A stretch of DNA of 36,285 bases from Verrucomicrobiota bacterium. GTDB taxonomy: Bacteria > Verrucomicrobiota > Verrucomicrobiia > Verrucomicrobiales > DEV007. The translations under genes were made by a program, and so were the position numbers. Positions 29,529-36,285 of this stretch are shown piece after piece (position 1 is the first letter of the stretch; each line of letters begins with the position of its first letter). Below the pieces are notes generated by a model that saw only the letters and a program-made list of their open reading frames with translations, made no database searches and was not told where the DNA came from. The stretch covers positions 1 to 36,285 of the forward strand of contig JAHDFZ010000005.1 of assembly GCA_020627905.1 (NCBI GenBank), given 5' to 3'.

Positions 29529-30428
29529 TTATTCCACACGGTCATCCTGCTGAGTCAGCTTCAGGATCGGCAAATTCACTGGCTCGGAGCGAGCCTCAGG
29601 TGGGTGGATCAAATTTTCAACGTGCTCTTTCGTCGCCAGAAACTCGGGACTGGAAAACTGCTCAGGGGAGCGCGGCCGCGGCACGGGGTTCTCGATGAAT
29701 TCCTGCACTTGACCCGGGTTTGGGCTCAGGACGAGAATCCGGTCAGCTAAGTAAATCGCCTCGTCCAGGTCATGGGTGACGAAGAGGATCGTCACATCGA
29801 CATTCCGCCAGATCTGCAGGAGATAGGACTGCATGTCAGCTCGCGTGTGCGCATCGAGAGCGCCGAAGGGTTCGTCCATCAGGAGGACCCGAGGCTCATT
29901 TGCCAGAGCGCGGGCGATGGCAACGCGCTGCTTCATGCCTCCTGATAGCTGATCTGGATAGGCGTTCTCAAACTTTTTCAGCCCGACAAGCTCGATCCAC
30001 TGGCGAGCTTCTGACTCTGCTGTCACCGGACTGTGACCCGTCGCCTCCAGCCCGAACATCACATTCCGCAAAACAGTAAGCCAGGGAAACAGCGTGTAAC
30101 TCTGAAAGACCATGCCTCGCTGGGAGCAGGGGCCATCTATGGACTCGCCCTGAAGCAGGGCTTCCCCCGTGGTGGGTGTCTCCAATCCGGCGATGATTCG
30201 GATGAGTGTCGACTTCCCACAACCGGAAGCACCGAGCACGGCGATCAGCTCTCGCCGGTGGATCTTGAGATCGATATCGAGAAGCGCCTGCACCGGGCTG
30301 CCATCGGGCTTCGTAAACGTCTTCGACAGACCGTTCAACTCAAGCTCCAGCGGCCGCTGATACAGCTCTGCGAACCGCTCTTTCACAGCAGCGCTCTTTT
30401 CCTGATAGCTGGGCAGTGGTTGAGTCAT
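29529..30428 (-). CDS. ABC transporter ATP-binding protein, NitT/TauT type
   Basis: Walker [10 protein letters not shown]; signature [15 protein letters not shown]; Walker [18 protein letters not shown]. Confidence 0.95.
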   Translation of the reverse strand: MTQPLPSYQEKSAAVKERFAELYQRPLELELNGLSKTFTKPDGSPVQALLDIDLKIHRRELIAVLGASGCGKSTLIRIIAGLETPTTGEALLQGESIDGPCSQRGMVFQSYTLFPWLTVLRNVMFGLEATGHSPVTAESEARQWIELVGLKKFENAYPDQLSGGMKQRVAIARALANEPRVLLMDEPFGALDAHTRADMQSYLLQIWRNVDVTILFVTHDLDEAIYLADRILVLSPNPGQVQEFIENPVPRPRSPEQFSSPEFLATKEHVENLIHPPEARSEPVNLPILKLTQQDDRVE

Positions 30429-31754
30429 TTACGAGGCACGGCGCAGGAGGCGGGTGAAGATCGAAGGTTTGCGGGCATTGGGCACCCAAGGGAAAAAGCG
30501 AGGTCTCAACCAGGCTAGCAGCTGATCCGTAGAGAAACCGATCAGCCCGATGAGAATAATGACAGGATAGACCTGGTCAAAGTTTCGCCGAACTCCCTGC
30601 GTGTCGATAATCTCGGTCAGGCCGGATTTCACGCCGATCAACTCCGCAATGACCAGCCAGGTCCAGGCCCATCCAAGGGCGATCCGGAGATCGTTATAGA
30701 GCTGAGGTAGGATCCCCGGGACCACTACTTTTGCGAGGAGTCTCTTCCGCGTCGCGCCCAGCGTCTGGGCTGCCTCCAGCAGGGAGCGATCCAGCAGGCG
30801 CGTCGTCTTGCAGATCATGAGGAAAAGATGGGGGAAAGTCCCGATGAGAACGAGCGCCACCTTTGGAGCATGATGCGCACCGAGCACCGCTACTAACAAA
30901 GTCGCGAAAGCCGGGGCTGGCATATAGCGAAAGAAGTCTGCAAATGGCTCGAAGAGTTTTGAAATACCGTCGAAGCTTCCAGCGATCACTCCGAGGGGAA
31001 CAGCAATGAGAGCTGCTACAAGGAAGCCACCGAAGACAATTCCGATCGACTGCCCCAGTCGGGCACCCATCGTTGGTTTTCCGTCCTCTGCCGGCCGCGT
31101 CCACTGCTCCCAGCCTGTCAGCAGCACTTCATGCGGAGCGGGGAGATAAACAGGATTCGCCGGTTTCCCCTGCGGGATCAGACCGAGAAGTTTTTCCTTC
31201 GGAAAGGTAGCTTTGTCATAAGTTTCAGAAGCATCAGACAGGATGGTCCAATTCTGTCTGGCAATTTCCTGATTCTCCTCGCTCAGGGGGATTCGACGAA
31301 AGACGGCTGGTTCTTCGGCTGCCTGGCGCCAGAGCTGAAAGATGTCCGCATCGCTTGTGAGCTGCCCTTCATGCAGGAGCCCATTGCGCACACTGATCGG
31401 CCCGAGCGCGCGGAGCGTTTTGATATTCGCACGGGAACTCGCGGTCACCGGCTCACCAGCCTGACTGGCCGAGAGTAGCTGGTCATTCGCCTCTCTCGCC
31501 TCCTGCCGCAGCTGAGGGTAGTAATCCTTCCCCACCTGATCCCCCGCTGTGTAGACCGTGGCCCCACTGGAGCCAATATCGAGCTTCACATCCGGATGCC
31601 ACAGGAACGGTGTGTAGCTGATGATACACCACAGAGCGAGAGGTGTGAGAAAGGAGGCCAGCGTGAGTAAGCTGGCCGCCCTAGGAGAGAGATCCTTGCG
31701 GATCTCAAGCCATTTCTTTCGTTTTCCCAAAATGAGAAAGGGCGCAATTGTCAA
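30429..31754 (-). CDS. ABC transporter permease, NitT/TauT type, with a long N-terminal extracytoplasmic insert
   Basis: C-terminal half: AAQTLGATRKRLLAKVVVPGILPQLYNDLRIALGWAWTWLVIAELIGVKSGL. About 170 residues lie between the first hydrophobic segment and the permease domain. Confidence 0.92.
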   Translation of the reverse strand: MTIAPFLILGKRKKWLEIRKDLSPRAASLLTLASFLTPLALWCIISYTPFLWHPDVKLDIGSSGATVYTAGDQVGKDYYPQLRQEAREANDQLLSASQAGEPVTASSRANIKTLRALGPISVRNGLLHEGQLTSDADIFQLWRQAAEEPAVFRRIPLSEENQEIARQNWTILSDASETYDKATFPKEKLLGLIPQGKPANPVYLPAPHEVLLTGWEQWTRPAEDGKPTMGARLGQSIGIVFGGFLVAALIAVPLGVIAGSFDGISKLFEPFADFFRYMPAPAFATLLVAVLGAHHAPKVALVLIGTFPHLFLMICKTTRLLDRSLLEAAQTLGATRKRLLAKVVVPGILPQLYNDLRIALGWAWTWLVIAELIGVKSGLTEIIDTQGVRRNFDQVYPVIILIGLIGFSTDQLLAWLRPRFFPWVPNARKPSIFTRLLRRAS

Positions 31755-31759
31755 AGGCC

Positions 31760-32752
31760 TTACTCAGAAGCGAGCGCCTTTGTGAAGGACGGGTCGAGGT
31801 AAGAACTGATGTCGAGAGGCTTCTCATACACCTCATACTTCACATTGAATTCATCGACCACTTTGCTGGAACCATAGACGGACTCCAGACCTTCCGCCTC
31901 TTTCCAGGCAGCAAGTGCTTCTTCGAGAGAGAGAATGTAGGTGCCTGCAAAGAATGGCTCGTATTCCTCCGGCTTCACATCAACGCGGGAAGCGAGGATC
32001 TCCAGCGCCTCATCGATGTTGTCCTCGTCTTTCAGGTAATCGACGATGCGATACCAGACTTTGGCCACTTTCGCCCAGTCATCCTTGCGAGCTTTCAGAC
32101 TTTCCTCATCGACGTAAAGGAGGTCATAAATGATTCCGGGTGCATCACCAGACGTGAAAATAGCCGTTGATCCATCGACAGCCTTGAGAGCCTGCCCAGA
32201 GTTCGGCTGCCAGGCGGTAATGGCGTCAACTGCGCCAGACTTGAGCACCTGAGGTGTCTCGCTGGTCGGTGTGTTGACGATCTCGATATCAGAATCGGAA
32301 AGGCCCGCTGACTCGAGAGCTTTCAGCGTGAGGAGGTGTCCGACAAATCCTTCTTCCACTCCCACTTTCTTGCCCTTCAGATCGGCGACAGAGGAAATGC
32401 CGGGAGCAGCAACCACCATGTCGTTCCCGTTCGAATAGTCATTGATGATGATTCCAACAGAAGGTTTGCCCGTGGCTCCTGTGACCAGGGCGTCGCCGTT
32501 TGTCATGCAGACCGCATCCACCTGCCCGGCCACGTAAGCATCCATCGATGCGACGTAATCGAACCAGAGAAATTCCACATCTACCCCTTCCTCTTTGAAC
32601 CAATCCTTTTTGATCCCGATCTCCCACGCGACCCAGCCCGGCCAATCAGAATAGGCGATCTTGAGAGGTTCTGCCTGAGCAGCAGCACCGAGAGTGAAAG
32701 CACCTGCCAGAGCAGCTACCCAAGCGCGACGAGAAAAAAGTGAACGTTGCAT
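31760..32752 (-). CDS. ABC transporter substrate-binding protein, NitT/TauT type
   Basis: [90 protein letters not shown]. Start reset to 32752. Confidence 0.93.
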   Translation of the reverse strand: MQRSLFSRRAWVAALAGAFTLGAAAQAEPLKIAYSDWPGWVAWEIGIKKDWFKEEGVDVEFLWFDYVASMDAYVAGQVDAVCMTNGDALVTGATGKPSVGIIINDYSNGNDMVVAAPGISSVADLKGKKVGVEEGFVGHLLTLKALESAGLSDSDIEIVNTPTSETPQVLKSGAVDAITAWQPNSGQALKAVDGSTAIFTSGDAPGIIYDLLYVDEESLKARKDDWAKVAKVWYRIVDYLKDEDNIDEALEILASRVDVKPEEYEPFFAGTYILSLEEALAAWKEAEGLESVYGSSKVVDEFNVKYEVYEKPLDISSYLDPSFTKALASE

Positions 32753-32858
32753 AATCGTAAGTGAGTGTGGATGAAAAATCGGCCTAAACGCCTCTTTCGC
32801 AGCGCACAAGAAGCAGCGCTCATGCCACAATCAAAAAAGTCTGCGATTTAGTGGGATT

Positions 32859-32874
32859 CGCAATCGACCAGCCG
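32859..32874 (-). promoter_or_regulatory. Possible sigma-54 type promoter upstream of the transporter operon
   Basis: CGGCTGGTCGATTGCG on minus: GG and GC elements 12 nt apart with a perfect TTGC half; the TGGCAC half is weak. Confidence 0.25.
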
Positions 32875-33361
32875 AGGTGGCTTTTCTGTCTGGCCAGAAA
32901 CAATGAACTCGGGCAGCCTCTGCGTCGGGGGCTCCTGCCTCCATTCCGACGGAAATGACGTTCTCCAGATCCAATGGGCTCGTTTAGGGCTCCATGCTTC
33001 AGAACCAGCGGTAGGGAAACTGCTGCTCCCGAAAAAATCCGACTATACGTTTCACGGCTGGCCCACTCGATTCAGACATTAACGACAAGTGGCTAAACGC
33101 TTTCCGCACCTGAAAAAGCGGCTTGTCTTTTTGCTCGCTAACGGTGGATTCAAGTTGCTGGGAGACAGTGGATCATAGGCGCCGATTTTAGGCTTTGAGA
33201 GGTTGCGCTGTTAGGCTTCCCGCATGCCAGCGCTGACAGCATCCTGACCGACGATCCCGTATCTCTGTTCAGCCTGCGCCGTGTATTCTGCCCAAATGCC
33301 CAGCAAGCCCGACGAAAGCGAACGCGCACCAACGCCCTAAGCATACGCCAACAGGTGCTGG

Positions 33362-34654
33362 CTACTTCTCCACCCGGATCGCCGCTGATCGGCCGTGGGC
33401 ATCGAGACCCTCGATACGGGCAAACTCCTCGACAATTGGAACGCTTTTCGCGATGGATGCTTCATCCAGTCGGACAAGGCTGGTGCGCCGCTGAAACATG
33501 TCGACAGTCAGTCCCGGGAACGACTTCCCTGCCCCACCGGTCGGCAGTTCATGGCTAGGTCCTGCGAGAAAATCGCCGACCGCTACGGGAGAAAGATTTC
33601 CCAGAAAAATGGCACCGGAGGTGGTGATGCGAGGCAGGATAGCATCCTCGTCCTCCACAATCAGGCTCAAGTGCTCGCTGGCGAAGTCGTTCGACAGGTT
33701 TACCCCTTCGTCAAGATCCCGGCAGAGAATGCAGAAGGCCCCACGATTGAGAGACTCCTGCAGCTGCTTCTGCCGACTCAGTGTCAGGATCTGGGCATTT
33801 ACCTCTGCCATCACAGAATGGAGCAGTTCAGCTGAGTCGGTGATGAAACCCATGATGCTGTCGCCACCATGCTCCGCCTGCGCCAGCATGTCGGCTGCGA
33901 TGAAGCTCGGGTTGCCCGTGTGATCCGCGAGGGTCAGCACCTCGCTAGGACCGGGCAGCAGGTCAACAGCGACGACACCGAAGAGCTGCCGCTTGGCCTC
34001 GACGACGAAGCTGTTCCCCGGGCCGTAAACCTTAAGCACAGGTTTGATGGTATCCGTGCCGAATCCCATCGCACCAAGCGCCTGCGCCCCGCCAAGCTTG
34101 TAAATCTCGGTAGCTCCAGCGGTCTTTAATGCATAAAGAAGAGCAGGATTAACGGTGCCATCGGGTCCGGATGGGGTCATGACGACGATCTCAGGGCAGC
34201 CGGCAGCTTTCGCAAGGCTCACCGTCATATTCGCCGTCGACACCAGCGGGGCGCTGCCGCCCGGCACGTAGATGCCTACGCGCTCAAAGGGAAGATAGCG
34301 CTCGCCTACGAAAGCCCCCTGCGCATTGGTCCCTGACCAGTCCTGACGCAGGCTCTTGCGAGCGAAGTCAATAACGTTTTCCTGCGAGGCAGCGATGGCT
34401 TCTTTCGTCCGATCCTCGACTGTGGAGAACGCAGCTTCGATCTCGCTTTCGGTAACGCGCAACTCGCTCCCTGAGCTGAAAGAGGTTTTGTCAAAACGGT
34501 TCGATAACTCGATCAAGGCGGAGTCGCCGCGTTCTTGCACATCGGCCAGAATCTGCGAAACCGTCTCTTCGACGCCTGCGGGGGGGGCGTAGCGACGGTC
34601 GAGAGTAGAGATAGCTTCCTGGTAATCGGGATCAGTGTGGCGGATGACTCGCAT
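33362..34654 (-). CDS. hisD: Histidinol dehydrogenase
   Basis: RYLPFERVGIYVPGGSAPLVSTANMTVSLAKAAGCPEIVVMTPSGPDG; YGPGNSFVVEAKRQLFGVVAVDLLPGPSEVL; LAGPSHELPTGGAGKSFPGLTVDMFQRRTS. Confidence 0.96.
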   Translation of the reverse strand: MRVIRHTDPDYQEAISTLDRRYAPPAGVEETVSQILADVQERGDSALIELSNRFDKTSFSSGSELRVTESEIEAAFSTVEDRTKEAIAASQENVIDFARKSLRQDWSGTNAQGAFVGERYLPFERVGIYVPGGSAPLVSTANMTVSLAKAAGCPEIVVMTPSGPDGTVNPALLYALKTAGATEIYKLGGAQALGAMGFGTDTIKPVLKVYGPGNSFVVEAKRQLFGVVAVDLLPGPSEVLTLADHTGNPSFIAADMLAQAEHGGDSIMGFITDSAELLHSVMAEVNAQILTLSRQKQLQESLNRGAFCILCRDLDEGVNLSNDFASEHLSLIVEDEDAILPRITTSGAIFLGNLSPVAVGDFLAGPSHELPTGGAGKSFPGLTVDMFQRRTSLVRLDEASIAKSVPIVEEFARIEGLDAHGRSAAIRVEK

Positions 34655-34663
34655 GGATGTGAA

Positions 34664-35590
34664 TTACGAATTTCTGCCTTCTTCGGATGGCGTGGGCGAA
34701 AAGTCAATCCACAGACTCTTCAAATAGTCGTCTCCGTTGTATTCGGGCGGCATCGGTGATGATCGTAGACGAAAGCCCTGATGGCCGGCACGCCGGATGC
34801 CCTGCTCCACATCACGCTGGTAGTCTCGCAGAGGATAGCGGTGGGTATTGGCGCAGCAGAGGAGCCATCCGCCCGGTTTGACGAGCCGCGCCGCTGCTTG
34901 TGCCAGCTCCGCATAATCCCGGTCTGTGCGGAACGACGCCTTTTTGTTCCTGGAAAAGGTCGGAGGATCGAGGATCACCCCGTCGAACTGACGCCCCTGC
35001 CGGGCAAAGGTCTTCAGCCACTGAAAAGCATCCCCTTTGCAGCCGTGATGGTCGTCAGGCACCAAGCCGTTCAGCTGAAAATTCCTCCACCCCCAGTCGA
35101 GATATCGGCCCGAGAGGTCACAAGTGGTGGTGATCGCGCCGGCACTGGCGGCTGCCACAGAGAAGGCAGCGGTATAGGCAAAAAGGTTCAGCACGGAGGG
35201 AGAATCCCCGCTTCCGGCTGCCTGCGCGGAAACCCGCTCGATGACCTGTCTCCGATTCACCCGCTGATCGAGGAAAATACCCGATGAATAGCCTGACTGG
35301 AAGCTGATCTCGAAATCCAGTCCGTTTTCGCGGGCGACGAAGGGCTCGTTCTGCCTGTCCCCAGCGACCCAGGTCGGCTCGGAGTTGGCGGCAGCTGTCC
35401 TCGGTTTCCAATAAAAGCAGTTGCCTCCATGCCGCTGCAATTGTTCCACGAGCGCCGGTGGCAATTTGTCCTCTCGCGTCTGGATCAGGATGCGCCCGGC
35501 AAAGGTGTCTACCCAGTAGCCTCGCTTCGCATCATGAAGCAGTCGCCACATCGTCGTGGACGAATCAGGTTGAGGAGCTAGAGCGGGCAT
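34664..35590 (-). CDS. Class I SAM-dependent methyltransferase, RlmI/RlmK-like
   Basis: GYSSGIFLDQRVNRRQVIERV; VLNLFAYTAAFSVAAASAGAITTTCDLSGRYLDWGWRNFQLNG; FDGVILDPPTFSRNKKASFRTDRDYAELAQAAARLVKPGGWLLCCANT. Start at MPALAPQP. Confidence 0.88.
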   Translation of the reverse strand: MPALAPQPDSSTTMWRLLHDAKRGYWVDTFAGRILIQTREDKLPPALVEQLQRHGGNCFYWKPRTAAANSEPTWVAGDRQNEPFVARENGLDFEISFQSGYSSGIFLDQRVNRRQVIERVSAQAAGSGDSPSVLNLFAYTAAFSVAAASAGAITTTCDLSGRYLDWGWRNFQLNGLVPDDHHGCKGDAFQWLKTFARQGRQFDGVILDPPTFSRNKKASFRTDRDYAELAQAAARLVKPGGWLLCCANTHRYPLRDYQRDVEQGIRRAGHQGFRLRSSPMPPEYNGDDYLKSLWIDFSPTPSEEGRNS

Positions 35591-35642
35591 GCCCTCAGCT
35601 AACGAGAGATTGCCCCTGATGCCACCAGAAAAACGCCCGAGT

Positions 35643-36285
35643 TCAGCGCTGCGCACTCACCTGCAGCTCGGTGCCATCTCCCCCATGAAGCGGGCGCGTT
35701 TTCAGCACGTAGACATCCGCGAGCATGCGCACCCGGGCGAGAGTCTCGCGAGCAACTGCGCGCAGGCGGATACCCCGCCACGCTACATCCTCTGCTACCC
35801 ACCCGATGGCTGGCAGATCATGCGCCTCCGAGAGATACACCGCGCGCTCCGCATGAGAGCGCTGGGAGACGATGAGCAGCTTCTCCGCGCCAAAAACCTC
35901 TTTCGCACGCACAACGGAATCCAGCGTGCGCAGTCCCGCATAATCGCAGATGATCCTATCTGGTGGAACGCCTAGCTTCTGCAGCGCCGCCTTCATGGCA
36001 TCCGGCTCACTGTGGAATTTCGAGCGATTGTCTCCACTGACAAGGATTGGCAGATCCGGGTGTGCGCGGTGCAGGAAATGCGCGGCCTGCATGCGGTAGG
36101 TAAAGTAAAGATTATTCCGACCGCCCCTCACCTTCGGAGAACAACCGAGCACCAGAATGGCGGCACCATCAAGATCCTGCAAATCCTCCACAACATTCGT
36201 GCAAACCGCTGCCCCTGCCACATGCTTGTAGATACCCCACAAAGAGGCCGCCCCGAGCAAACTCAGGACCAGGCAGGCCAATAAC
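35643..36285 (-). CDS. SanA/YdcF-like (DUF218) envelope protein; N-terminus truncated by the window edge
   Basis: AAILVLGCSPKVRGGRNNLYFTYRMQAAHFLHRAHPDLPILVSGDNRSKFHSEPDAMKAALQKLGVPPDRIICDYAGLRTLDSVVRAKEVFG. The ORF-track start is a TTG near the edge. Confidence 0.85.
   Translation of the reverse strand, partial: LLACLVLSLLGAASLWGIYKHVAGAAVCTNVVEDLQDLDGAAILVLGCSPKVRGGRNNLYFTYRMQAAHFLHRAHPDLPILVSGDNRSKFHSEPDAMKAALQKLGVPPDRIICDYAGLRTLDSVVRAKEVFGAEKLLIVSQRSHAERAVYLSEAHDLPAIGWVAEDVAWRGIRLRAVARETLARVRMLADVYVLKTRPLHGGDGTELQVSAQR

Overview
Likely a Verrucomicrobiota-type chromosomal segment (inference from gene content only), mostly housekeeping and metabolic genes, with no rRNA, tRNA, CRISPR array or intact mobile element recognised. 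Main points: (1) bp 1-5452 is the N-terminal ~1,800 aa of a giant minus-strand repeat protein that runs off the left edge and is missing from the supplied ORF track. It has a BapA-prefix-like start, then about 15 cadherin-like/'tandem-95'-type repeats with an almost perfectly fixed 94-codon (282-nt) period. (2) bp 22786-32752 (minus) is a seven-gene operon: NitT/TauT-type ABC transporter, two DUF1989 proteins, a biotin-dependent urea/guanidine carboxylase and allophanate hydrolase. It is best read as a guanidine assimilation pathway rather than classical urea amidolysis. I found no recognisable guanidine riboswitch upstream. (3) bp 9267-13330 (minus) is a compact four-gene cluster: ParA-like ATPase, long acidic protein, small PH-like protein and polytopic membrane protein, with a duplicated 12-mer at the ParA start. 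This is the best candidate for an undescribed module. (4) Several structured non-coding elements are visible: a 26-bp imperfect palindrome between convergent genes, a nested hairpin upstream of the giant gene, and a hairpin spanning the start codon of a HAD phosphatase. Other genes include lysS, rpoZ, nadA, hisD, a PatB-like aminotransferase, a sulfatase, a CPBP protease, an RlmI-like methyltransferase and a SanA/DUF218 protein. All family calls are by eye; no searches were run.
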